Source: Beta vulgaris subsp. vulgaris | Taxonomy: Eukaryota > Streptophyta > Magnoliopsida > Caryophyllales > Amaranthaceae | Length of the DNA: 64,000 bases | NCBI RefSeq assembly: GCF_026745355.1 | Contig: NC_079207.1 | Span: forward strand, 19,162,920-19,226,919 | Reading direction: 5' to 3' | Shown: positions 47,001 through 57,603 of the stretch, piece after piece | Layout of the letters: each line of letters opens with the position of its first letter | Position numbering within the stretch: position 1 is the first letter of the stretch | Program-made: the position numbers and the translations under genes | Notes under the pieces: generated by a model | What the model saw: only the letters and a program-made list of their open reading frames with translations | What the model was told of the DNA's origin: nothing | Databases searched by the model: none

Positions 47001-50000
47001 CTTTTCTGATTGGTCTGGTCTGGTCCGGTTTAGTTTGATCCGGTCGGAGACCAATAATCACCCCTATATGTGTGCATTGAATGATACCAAAAAATCAATA
47101 ATCTATGAATAACATGAACACAGTCTTTACTCTTTACAATAGTATAAATGTAAAAGGTACACAAACATTTTGATCTTTGAGTCAATTGATGAGTGAAAGC
47201 ATTGTTCCTTGTTGTGGTGGTATATGAAATAACCCACATAGTGATATAGAGGCTTTTTCATTTAATAAATCAAGCAGGTAGCTGTATCTCGCAAACCATC
47301 TCTTAACTATTGTATACTCCCTGCATTCCCTTTTGTTTGCCTCAATTCTCTTTTTGGGATGTCCCCAAAAGACTGCCCCATACTAAGTATTATGAGGGGC
47401 CACTACTTTACTCTCATATACAATGTGTTTTGTCCCACATTTTTTTTTCCATTAACTCCACTCAACCAAAAATTGAAATTATAATCGAGTTACAATGGGG
47501 CAAACAAATGGAAACGGAGGGAGTAATTGTCATGCTGATGATGAATGACTAATGTTAGTCAAACCATTATGTAAAACTACTTTTATCAAGGTTGGAGCCT
47601 TGGAGGTGAAAAAAGGAAGATTACCTTTAATCATTCATTAGGTTTTTAGTTACCATAGCTTTCTCAGTGATGGTTGTTCTGGTAATCCTAGTTGGCTGAT
47701 ATGACGTGTTTGGAGAATGAATGCAGATTTGTGCTCCTTGTTTTTTTGCCAGGACAAGATGTTTTAAAAAAATTCCGGAGTTTTCTGGTATGCGTAGTGA
47801 ACTCACCTAAGATTTTGAGACTTTATGAGAACTATGTCCCAACTCCCAAGGAACTTGCTCGGGAAGGGGTATTGCGAGTCCTATGCAAAAAACAAAATGT
47901 AATAAGAATGTATCGCTGTCGGTAATTGAGGTTTGAGGATAAAAGAACGGGAAACAATCCAAGGTTAAGTTGGGAATTTGTGATAATGCATCTTTGAATC
48001 ATTTTGGGAGGATGGCGAGGCGAAGAAGTTGTTAAAACCTTAAAAGTATTCAAGTTGTTGTAGAAACCCAATGGTCAATTACTTAACTGTACAGTGCTAA
48101 CCACTCTAGCAAATTCTATTTTAACTTTAAATTTTATCTGAAGCATTCTCATTCCATTATTATTCCATTTGTTTGATGATTTTTGTCTATTGTAGGTAAT
48201 AGCAGAATATCTTCAGAAAATTGACCCAAAGTCTGACGGTGCAAAGAGGGATTGGGTGGCAATTTATGATGAATGTGCTAGTGTGTTGTACCAGGTTACC
48301 TTTCTGATCCTTTGAAGTATTGTCTTATTGTTCTAAAAAGTTTATGTCCTTCATGCTTGATCTGCTTAAAACTCTGTATAGGTGAAAATTGTAATGCTTG
48401 GCCAGTTTGTAACATAATGAACTATTTCTATAATGGAATAGGCTATGCACGCATGAATTATATTTAAAGGCTCTAAAGAATATTAATTGATTGGTTGATT
48501 CATATAGGTATTCAGTTCTTGGAGGGTATAATCCTGGGAATCTATTTCTCATATACGCTTCCTTGGACATGATCTTAATACGTTTGGTTGACACTAGGTA
48601 TTTCACACTTCGTAGGAACTCGTACAGGATGTGATTTACTAAGAGTAAGGTAAATAAGCCATTTCCCACGTGTTCTGCAAACTTTTGCTTTTTAGGGGAG
48701 CCCACTGAAGGTGCTTTCGCCCTCCAGCGACAAACAGTGAGGTGTTACGTTTTGAGGATATTGCTTTGAATTTCTGGGGTTGCTTCTGACCTGTCAAAAG
48801 AGTAGGGATGGATTTATTGACCCTTCCAGAACTAGGCAATAGGCATATAATGACGTCATACTTCAAATTTTCTATTTTACTTTCCAGCCATTTGATTTAG
48901 TATTACTCCCTTGATTTGAAAAAAAAAAAGAAACATTGCATTGTGGCGCACTCATTAAGCAAGAACTAGTGCGGAATGTGACTTACTAAAAGGGAGGTAG
49001 GTAAGCCACTTCCCTCGTGTTTTGGAAACTTCTGCTTCCCAAGGTATCCCATTGAAGGTGCTTTCTCCCTTCAGCAACAAACAGTGAGGTGATATGTTTT
49101 GAGGAGATGGCTTTAAATTTCCGAGGTTGGTTCTGACCAGTCAAAAGAGTTGAGAGGGATCTATTGACCCTTACAGAACTAGGCAATAGGCATATACTAA
49201 GGTCACACTTTAACTATTTTCTACTTTGCTTTCCAGCCTTTTGATTTAGTATAACTCCCTTGATTTAGAACAAAAGAGGCATTGCATTGTGGCTCTCTCA
49301 TTAAGCAAGATTAGAGAGATAGAAACAGATGACTTCGGACGAGGAAAAGATGAAGAGGACCCATGTGACAAAAATTGATATTTCACATGTTGTATAACAT
49401 CCCAAGATAGCAAGTGTTTCGCTACTTATGAAGCAGGAGTTATATACTTCTTCCGTCCCATAATAGTTTGAAAACTCTACTTTTATGTTTGTCCCAAGTT
49501 AGTTTGACACTTCCATGTTTGCCACGGTCCCAATATTACTATATTGTTTCTTTTACACTCCTTTGGCCCACACTCTATCCTTATCAATAAAAAGGTACCC
49601 AACTTTATCTCTCCTCTAATAAAAAGTACCTCAGCAACTCCTATTACATCTACTTTTTAAATAAAATAACATTTGATAACCACACTACAACGAATCACCT
49701 TAAATTACATGTCCCAACAAGTGTTCAAATTCTTTTGGGACGGAGGGAGTAAGTGAGAATTATTCCCAACTAAACTATGTTCTTGCACAAAGATGCTCTA
49801 CTAAATATTGTATTTACTCCATTCACAGAGATAGTAGTATATTTTTAATATTTTCTTATAATAACAGTAAGCAAATTTCATATGCTCTTCATTTGTTGTT
49901 TCAAGTTACCTACTTTTTAAAAACTTGTGCTTTCTTGTTCCCACGTAACCACATTTCTGTTTCGGTGCAACATAGCAAATCCAAGTCAGAGGTACTTTAT

Positions 50001-53000
50001 TCTCATAGTACAATGAACCATGTTTATATTATGGGTTTGATAGCTAAAGAGGATGATTCATGGCTTCATGCTAGGTGGAATTCTAAGACAACCAGTTATC
50101 TAGTTTGACAATGTGTTTGCATGTATTGACGTCTTGTTTTACTTTGATATTTGGCACATTTATGTGCAAATGATTGCCTAACTGTAAGTTCTTTCAGGAA
50201 ATTGACTACACCAAGGAAGCAGCTAATGCTGAACTGTTTGCTAGCAATTTCAAAAACATGGATTATGTTAAAGTTCCTTCAATCTTTTGGGAATACACTA
50301 CTCCACAGGTTTAGCTGCACTGAATGTCCGAATCTTAAAAATTTAGAAGAGCTACTTCTGTTGATTTACTCTAATATCCATGTTAAGCAATTTTAGCTTG
50401 GTGCAGGTCTTGACCATGGAGTATGTCCCAGGGATTAAAATAAATAGAATTCAAGCATTAGATGAGTTGGGAGTTGATCGCAAAAGGTAAGAGTGTGTTT
50501 TTTTCTTTGTGCTATGAATGATAACAATTCAAGAAAAGTATTTCATAGCACCTCTTGGAAAGCAGGTATTACATGAAAATGAGCTTAACCCAAGAAAGTC
50601 TTTCTTTCCCACATAAATCTTCATTGTTGGTCTTGTCTCTTGCAGGTTAGGTCGATATGCTGTTGAGTCTTATCTGGAACAAATACTTTCTCATGGTTTT
50701 TTCCATGCTGATCCAGTGAGTACTTCCTTTTGTTTCCGTTTTTCAAAAGCTTAACCTGGCTAAGTAAAAAAAAGGTGAACCCGTTCCGCCCCCCCTCCCC
50801 CTCCCCCCTTTAAGATATTTATTCAAAATTGATTCATTAGTAATTTATGTGCTTGGGCTTATGATAGAACTGAGTAATAGTGCGGATGTTATCGTGTTCT
50901 GAACATCTGACGATATATATCATAATGTGTGATACTTATCTTGATAGAATATACGAGTTTTACCAGCTTCTTGTTTCGCTGGGTGTAAAAACTATTTCTG
51001 ATGTGAGGTTGGGAGTCCTCCCTCATCATTTCTGTTTCTCGAAGAGATGGTGGTTAATACTTGGATATTTTGATGCTTCTAAGGTATACTTCATTACAAC
51101 ACTTCAAAAATGATTTTGATTTAAGTGTTTCTCTTCTTTTGGCAGCACCCTGGAAATATTGCTGTTGATGATGTGAATGGTGGAAGACTGATATTTTATG
51201 ACTTTGGAATGATGGGAAGGTATACTACTGAGGATGTATCATACATCTATCTCTGAAAGCGTGTTCATGCTTAACAGAGTTAATTCTTGTACCATGCAGT
51301 ATCAGTTCAAACATTAGAGAGGGTTTGCTCGAGGCATTTTATGGAATCTATGAGAAGGACCCAGATAAGGTTTTCTTTATGGCTATCATGTTGTTCAAAG
51401 TTCATGCTGTGCTACCATCCTTTTGTATAATATTTTCATGAATATACCCTTTTATTTAGGTCCTACAATCTATGGTTCAAATGGGTGTTTTAGTACCTAC
51501 TGGAGATATGACTGCTGTGAGACGAACTGCAAAATTCTTCCTTAATAGGTACTTTTTTTGGGGCATATGTCAAGTATGATAGTTAATAGATATAACCATC
51601 AGACCATGTAAAAGAGCTTGCTGGTGGCTGTCATGGGACAGAGTTGCTCCGTATTTACCATTATGCACTTGACATTGAAGCTGTCTATGAGCTTTTGTTG
51701 CTTTTGTAGTTTTGTTTGTGGTCTGAAAACTGATATATACTCAATCAGAAGCTTTTCATCCTGTTGGTTAGCATCAATACATGAACAGCTGTTTTTGAAG
51801 CTATCCTTTTCTCGAGTATTATATATTGTAGTCAATTGTTGGGTCTCAAGAGGCACTTGACTATTATTGATTCGACATTAATTGTTACAGACTTATAGTA
51901 TATGATAGCTTGATGGTATTGGATATTTTACCTCAGCTCTCCTTTTATTTGGAGATTAATTTTGGCTTCTTTTACGAATTTGACATTTGTCCTCATCACT
52001 TATTCTTGAAAAATAAAGGAAAAGATAAAGAGTAGACATTTGTGTGGACGCCTGATGCTTCAGATGATTTCAGCAGCTTACTTACCTCTATTGAAAAAAT
52101 GGAAGTATCTTGGTTGAATAGAGACTTTGACCAGAGGATACATGTGAAGAACTTAGGATGATTTTTTTTTTTTCCGTTCAATTATCATGACTGCTGTTGG
52201 GTTTCTTTTATGTAGTTTTGAGGAACGTCTGGCAGCACAAAAGAAAGAGAAGGAAATAGCAGCAGCAGAACTTGGATTCAAAAAGCCATTAAGCAAGGAG
52301 GAGAAAATTCAAAAGAAAAAGCAAAGGCTAGCTGCAATTGGTAAAACTAGTTTCAATAACATAAACTTGTGCGCTTCGAGTCAGCTATATATTTTCTGCT
52401 GTATATAGCTTTGAGTTTTGGCATCTGAGGTGTTGTTCTAGCTATGATTGTCATGTTGTCAGTGGTGGATCTTGACCGACTATTTAACAGGGGCCGAGTT
52501 GATAAATTAAAAGTTTTAGTGTAAAATTTTAAATGATGAATAAGAACACTAATACACACCAAAATATAAAGATACTATTATTAATGGCTACAAAAAGCTT
52601 GTAGTTAATGTAATAAATCAAAATCTCAAAGGCGCAATTTTTAAGATTTGTTTTCATTTATTTGTTTGATCATTATGATATTCAAGAATTTGAATAATTT
52701 TTTAAGAAATTGAAGGTATAGTTCATAAGCAACTAAATAACTTAATCCAGTAGAAAAAACTAAGTAAATTACCAAATTGCTTTCTTAAGTCACAAAAAAA
52801 GAGATAAACTTATATTTTATGATTGTTAGGAATGAGTTTGAGGAAATAAAAAGTACTATTATAGTTAAAGAAAAAAGAAATTTTTTTTAGAGAAAAAGAA
52901 TAAAATAGTACAATCAATGGAAAAATATTTTTCTAAATTAGGCAAATTGATACAAGCCAAAGATAAAGGGGAAGAAGAAAGAAAGAAGTAAAAAAGAAAG

Positions 53001-55446
53001 AAGGAAAAGAAAGAAAAGAAAAAAGAGAAGTATTTAAAATGAAAAAAAAAAAAAAAACAAAAAAGTCTAAATGTGCTGATGCAAGGTTCGAACTTGCAAC
53101 CTTAAGTGCTCAAACTTCCTTTTACACCTTGCTTCACTGCCACTGTGCCAGAGTTTGTTTTGTGACATAAACTACAATTTACTTAATTTATCTTATACAG
53201 TTATGGGGGGCCAAGCCCCCACCCGCCCCTTCTATAATCCGCCACTGCATGTTGTAGTTAGGGTATTGTGGGAATTATAAACCATTTATCTTTTCAGAAA
53301 TGGAACAACTTCTATCAGACTTTCTGTTACAGCATATAACTACTAGATTTGGATGGAGGGAGTATAATTTTCATTCATGTTTGTCCTTTTTAACCTTCAT
53401 CTCGACTCCTCCAGACCATGTCCTTCGAATTTGAGGACAAGGATGAACCACTTGGTTGAAAGAAGTTTTTTGGAGGTTATCTGTAATGCACTGAAGGTAG
53501 ATTAATTGAAAACTGAAGAAGATGATTTTCATTAATGAAGGAGAAATTACAGTAAATGAAAGGGTAAATATCAAGTTTCGAGTGACTTGACACACTCCCA
53601 AGCTAACCACTTGAATGAACTCTCAGATATTTTCTTCATACCCTTTCCTCTCTCTAATCTCTTCTATTTATATAGCTAACTTACTTGCTTTCTCTCCAAG
53701 CTAACCTAACTATATTGTACTTCTGATGTTACCCCTCTCCCTATAACTGACCATAGCATTATCCTTGACTTATAACTCAATGGGTCCTATGCGGCTGGCT
53801 GATGATGGTTGTGGTGCATTATATTTCAGGGGAAGATTTATTGGCAATTGCTGCAGACCAACCTTTCAGATTTCCTGCTACATTTACGTTTGTTGTTAGA
53901 GCATTCTCTGGTAGTCAACTTCAAAATTAACATCTCTTTTTCTATTTGACTAAATTAACTGAAATCCTGATACTTTTCATTGATCAAATTTGCAGTTTTA
54001 GATGGCATTGGGAAGGGGCTTGACCCTCGGTTTGATATTACTGAAATTGCAAAACCGTAAGTTCGGATTCCAATTCCTCATCTTTATTTATTCAGCGTAC
54101 TTGATCTCAGGGTTAAAAGAATTTTCTTTGTGTGTCATCTTGCCTTGCAGTTATGCTCTAGAACTGCTTAAATTTCGCGAAGCTGGTGTTGAAGTTCTTG
54201 TAAAGGTAAAAACTCTCTGAAGTAAATCAATCTTTTTGCACACCTTGAGGCTTCAATTACAATTAGTTTTGGCAAATCTAAACCTGATTCGAACTATATA
54301 TCTCTAGGATTTCCGGAAGAGATGGGACCGGCAATCCCAGGCATTCTACAATCTGTTTAGACAGGCAGATAGAGTTGAAAAGCTGGCCAATATCATTGAA
54401 CGACTGGTAGTTATCGTCACCAACCTTTTAATACAGATGTATCTGCAGTTTATTGTATGTGGTTTCGTGGTTTCTCTTTCTCCTTCACCCCTGACATGGC
54501 CTCATATGTGTAATAGGAAAAAGGAGACCTGAAGCTTCGAGTTCGAGCTCTGGAGTCTGAGAGAGCCTTCCAGCGTGTAGCAGCTGTCCAGAAGACAATA
54601 GGAAATGTGTGTCATCTGGATGACTACTTTTTGACTGATATATTTGAGCATACTATGTTGATGAATGATTAGATAGAAATGTGGAAAACCTAAAGAGGAT
54701 CGATAAGAAAATAAAATATGAAAGCTATCTATCTTACTGAGTACTTTGATACACCCTCACCCTTCAATCCCCTCTCTCTACTTTTTGTTAGCAAATAAAG
54801 ATAACACTATTCAGTTCAAGGAATATATATCATTCATTGGCAGATACCTAGCTTTTTCTTGTCTTGAGTTGTTTCCATTTCGCATATTTGAGATCTATGT
54901 CTCGATAGTTGGAGTCTGAAGATAGGCATGTACTTGTTAGCATATACAGAACAACCTGTCTGGTGAAAGATCCAGTTGGCTCATTGACAAACTCGTTTAA
55001 GCTGTCGAATGCTAACTTGGCTTCAAATAAAACTGAAGAATTTAGTGTCTTAATTATGTGTCTTTCTTTTTGGTCTCCTGTTTCTGCAATGGAAGAAGTT
55101 ATTTTTGTTCAGCAATGCCTTATTTGAGCTGGAATCAGACAGGATACTAAGGAAAACTTGTTATCTTAATTTCGCTTGAACAGGCTGTAGTTGCTGGAAC
55201 CTTGGTCAATCTAGCCACACTGTTGCAACTCCACTCGATTCGAGTAAGTAATTTTATAGCTCTTTTCTCTGCTTAACAAGTTTTCCTCGTACAGATAACT
55301 ATGAATGCTCAAATTAATGTCCCTTTCAGGTGCCTGCTGTTGCTGCTTATGCTGTCTGTGCACTTTTCGGCCTTCAAGCTTTATTTGGTGTTCTTAAGGT
55401 CAAAAAGCTGGACCAAAGAGAGAGATTAGTTACCGGAACTGCTTGA
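41041..55446 (+). CDS. ABC1K8: Chloroplast ABC1-type atypical kinase, orthologue of Arabidopsis ABC1K8/OSA1
   Basis: Coding exons: 41041-41484, 43885-44020, 44535-44701, 45341-45461, 45540-45640, 48196-48294, 50198-50308, 50407-50486, 50646-50715, 51146-51219, 51300-51369, 51460-51548, 52216-52340, 53830-53910, 53996-54056, 54151-54205, 54308-54406, 54517-54606, 55184-55243, 55330-55446. They join in phase (2250 nt, 749 residues); all introns are GT-AG. The first ~55 residues are Ser/Arg-rich with few acids, a transit peptide; a variable N/G-rich region follows. Kinase motifs: KIGQ 225-228, Ala-rich AAAS 285-288, Lys305, ExD-type EID 357-359, HADPHPGN 440-447, DFG 462-464. Two hydrophobic C-terminal segments (about 690-735) suggest envelope anchoring. 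Exon content is near identical to ABC1K8/OSA1 (about 760 residues), linked to oxidative and cadmium stress and plastid lipids. It looks intact. ABC1K7 is the nearest alternative. Confidence 0.95.
42120..42314 (+). pseudogene. LINE RNase H tail with poly(A), in intron 1
   Basis: The plus strand reads SHVKRTGNTVAHLIARW, the closing motif of the RNase H domain at the end of plant L1 ORF2, then VWVDSFPQSILALAEI, then a short 3' UTR ending CCTCAAAAAAA at 42300-42313. It is a 5'-truncated insertion of about 200 bp with one stop. Confidence 0.78.
42990..43355 (+). pseudogene. RTE-type LINE 3' end with (TTG)n tail, in intron 1
   Basis: Frames with LWFRHVRR, then GRPDMTWVKSVR-like and LREHVVLMRRGWRKR match the C-terminal end of plant RTE-clade ORF2. 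It ends with GGGATTAAGGCTTTGACATT and a (TTG)n/(CTG)n run at 43322-43352, the microsatellite-type tail of RTE elements. Confidence 0.7.
46351..47068. mobile_element. Degenerate hAT-like element in intron 5
   Basis: The left end is AGAGGTGTGCATC...CCGGTCC, the right end GGTCGGAGACC...CACCCCTA, giving imperfect inverted ends of the 'TAGGGGTG' family and GGTCC/GGACC-rich subterminal DNA. Flanks CATGTGCA (46343-46350) and TGTGTGCA (47069-47076) may be a mutated 8-bp TSD. A Stowaway MITE is nested inside. Confidence 0.5.
46539..46810. mobile_element. Stowaway MITE (Tc1/Mariner) 1, in intron 5
   Basis: TA duplications lie at 46537-46538 and 46811-46812. Ends CTTCCTCAGTTTTTT and ...AAAACAGTGGAAG are imperfect copies of the CTCCCTCCGT terminal repeat, followed by CATGCTACAT/ACGTAGCATC arms. 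272 bp. Confidence 0.82.
47317..47523. mobile_element. Stowaway MITE 2, in intron 5
   Basis: TA at 47315-47316 and 47524-47525; left end CTCCCTGCATTCCC and right end GGAAACGGAGGGAG; inner arms TTTTGTTTGCC/GGGGCAAACAAA pair. 207 bp, no coding capacity. Confidence 0.9.
48625..49315. repeat. Tandem duplication, unit about 346 bp, in intron 6
   Basis: The block from about 48625 to 48966 recurs at about 48972-49315 with an offset of about 347 bp. Shared phrases include TGACCCTTMCAGAACTAGGC, ACAAACAGTGAGGTG and TTGCATTGTGGC. The copies differ by roughly 15%, so the event is old. No coding role is seen. Confidence 0.9.
49447..49749. mobile_element. Stowaway MITE 3, in intron 6
   Basis: TA at 49445-49446 and 49750-49751; left end CTTCTTCCGTCCCATAATAG, right end TTTTGGGACGGAGGGAG. 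303 bp. Confidence 0.9.
52460..53247. mobile_element. hAT-type MITE with tRNA-like module, in intron 13
   Basis: A perfect 8-bp TSD, CATGTTGT, lies at 52452-52459 and 53248-53255. Ends CAGTGGTGGAT and ATCCGCCACTG are inverted repeats. 788 bp with a purine-rich interior (52830-53060) and no transposase. Near the right end, on the minus strand, lies a tRNA-like A/B-box segment listed separately. Confidence 0.9.
53036..53153 (-). ncRNA. tRNA-like Pol III module in the intron-13 hAT element
   Basis: On the minus strand: TGGCACAGTGGCAGTGAAGC (A box, about 53131-53150), then 30-odd bases, then GGTTGCAAGTTCGAACC (B box, 53084-53100), then a T-run about 20-40 bases further (complement of the A-run at 53042-53065). 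The spacing is that of a tRNA gene but the acceptor stem cannot be formed, so it is not a functional tRNA. Whether it is transcribed is unknown. Confidence 0.55.
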
Positions 55447-55870
55447 ACAGGTGGTAAGCAATATTTTTGCATTTTCATCTTTAAGAGCATTTTGTCTTAT
55501 TTGTATTGTTAGATGACCGGAATTGGCTGTATAATAGCCAATAGTCTGTGTGCATGCTAATGTGCTTTTGCCTTTCAATAATTTTGAATCTGTGCTATTT
55601 TCATGTCTTAATTTGCACTACCTATGTTCTGCCAGCAACTTTTTCTCCTGTCATTTGCACCGCAATAAGCCCCATTTCCATGCTTACCCCTAAGACATTG
55701 GAAAAAGAACTTTCTGTTAGTCTAGTAGTAATGCAGTATCCTTAAGTGACTTAGCAGTATCCAGACAGTGGAGCAGGTTGGTGGAAGATATTCGTCCTGG
55801 TAAAGGCTCCTTCTTGGGCAAGACACCTTCGTAGAATTTTTTTAGCAGCCCTAACTTAGCATTTGGTTAC
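55447..55870. other. 3' flank of ABC1K8
   Basis: Probably 3' UTR. A donor-like GTAAGC at 55454, eight bases after the stop, leaves open a 3' UTR intron. No other gene is seen. Confidence 0.4.
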
Positions 55871-56087
55871 AGAGTTTCTCTAGAGTGCTGCTTGCACAAC
55901 TACAGAAGCTGTTGCAAGTTTACAATAGCGGGGACATATACTTCCTATAAAGAAATCTTGTCAATTTCAAGTTGAATACGAGTTCTCTAGAGTGCTGCTT
56001 GCACAACTTCAGAAACTGTTGCAAATTTATAATAGCTGGGATATCTTCCTCCCAAAAAGTGATCTTGTCAATCTAAAGTTGAATACT
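55871..56087. repeat. Tandem duplication, unit about 107 bp
   Basis: TTCTCTAGAGTGCTGCTTGC starts at 55876 and again at 55983; the copies continue in parallel through AACTGTTGCAA and ATCTTGTCAAT to about 56087, about 85-90% alike. Confidence 0.88.
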
Positions 56088-56249
56088 ATTTCAATCTAAA
56101 ATAATAACTTCTTGTAAGACAACTTATTAAATGAAAAAATAGCGAGGCTCCCGAATGTTTTAACAAAATCTCAGGAGCTACTGTGACATTTCTGGAGGTT
56201 TCATACTTTAGCAACTAAACTTTAACCATGTGCGCAAAGTTCATCTTAT

Positions 56250-56301
56250 ATATATACACACAAATACATACATACATACACACATATATATATATATATA
56301 T

Positions 56302-56340
<39 letters not shown>
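56250..56340. repeat. (CA)n/(TA)n microsatellite
   Basis: Short CATA/CACA repeats passing into TA repeats of about 55 bp that abut the TIR element at 56341. Confidence 0.92.
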
Positions 56341-56342
<2 letters not shown>

Positions 56343-57535
56343 CAAGATCACATGAGAAAGCATTTTATATGAGAAATGAGAAACAATCACAACCATATGA
56401 TTTTAGGAGATCTAACGTTCCAAATTTTTCACTCTCTTGCACACACTCTTCTCATTCTTCACTTATTTTCCTGTTTCAGTTCACCGACTTCACCAATCAC
56501 CACCGCGACAACTGCCCACCCATACATATAATACTGATCGCTTCTTTGAATTTACCACTCTACAAATCCCTCCTTAGGGACTGAAGCACAAAAATAGGAT
56601 GAGCGGTAGTTCATTGAAATAAAAATCCAATGAATGGCAATCAACTAAAGTCAAATATATATGTATATATACACCTTTTGCCAATAAATCCCATTAGTAC
56701 ATTAGACTTTAGAGTGCAAAATTACAAATAAAAGTTTATAGGAATATTTCTTTAGAGTTACACAAATTAGTAATTAGAGTTATAGGAACATTTCTTTAGA
56801 GTTATAGTAATTAATAATTAGAGTTATATGAACATTTCTTTGGAGTTATAGCCATTAATATTTAAAGTTGTAGGAACTTATCTTAAGAGTTAAAACAATT
56901 ACAAATTAGAATTATGCTAAATTCATCAAAAACCAAAAAAAATCTTTGAAAGATGATATATCAAAGTTACAACACATTAGAGTGCAAAATTGAGGCCAAA
57001 TCCAAAAATAAAAATCAAATTAAACCTCAACTTCACCATTGTTGTCGAAAGTAAATTTTACCCCCTACTATCTCTCTTTCCTCACGCACCACCACCATCA
57101 CAATTAACCACTATTGCAGACTCTTCTTCTGTTTTCTTCGGCCTCTCTATCGGCGATTATGCTCCCTCCTTCGTAGTTTGAGATTCTTCCACCATTATTG
57201 TTGGAGCTCCAAGGTATTGAGGAGAGATATTGAAAGGGAGGTAAGACTTGAATGTAAATAGATAAAAAATGGAGTTTACTGAACTTCTATAGAGAAGAAA
57301 AGCACAATCAACTTGAGGAAGTGAATATCATGAGAGATGTAATGGCAGAAAGGAGAGGAGATGAGATGAGAGAGAATTAAAGGGAGAATGTTAGACCCAA
57401 ATGGGATGCGCGACATTTGCTTTGAATTTTTCATTAAACTTTTACCCGATAATCTGGGCCGTTAAACAAGCTAATCTAAGGGTTTATATTTGTTCTCACT
57501 TCTCATATAAAACATCATTCTCACCTGAACTCATT

Positions 57536-57538
<3 letters not shown>
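56341..57538. mobile_element. TIR element inserted in (TA)n
   Basis: The left end (GGCAAGATCACATGAGAAAG, then TTTTATATGAGAAATGAGAA) pairs with the complement of the right end (GGAATGAGTTCAGGTGAGAATG, then TTTTATATGAGAAGTGAGAAC). Both sides are TA repeats, so the TSD cannot be sized. No transposase is seen; the interior holds a tandem repeat and S/T/P-rich low-complexity frames. The superfamily is unassigned. Confidence 0.7.
56733..56917. repeat. About 52-bp tandem repeat inside the TIR element
   Basis: Four degrading copies of TAGGAACATTTCTTTAGAGTTA plus about 30 bp of AATTAGTAATTAGAGT-like sequence. The last copy is the most diverged. Confidence 0.85.
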
Positions 57539-57578
<40 letters not shown>

Positions 57579-57603
57579 ATACATATATATACATATGTAT
57601 ATA
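57539..57603. repeat. (TA)n/(CATA)n microsatellite
   Basis: TA repeats then CATA repeats at the right border of the TIR element, the counterpart of the run at 56250-56340. Confidence 0.93.

Noticed and set aside
47692..47925. Possible additional ABC1K8 exon in intron 5
   Set aside because: The frame has no similarity to the kinase, and exons 5 and 6 already join in phase with full colinearity to the orthologue.
53084..53150. Functional tRNA gene
   Set aside because: A and B boxes and spacing fit, but the acceptor stem and anticodon arm do not pair, and it lies inside a hAT MITE.
53341..53365. Another Stowaway MITE
   Set aside because: Only one end-like sequence (GGATGGAGGGAGTA) is present; no partner end or paired TA within a plausible distance.
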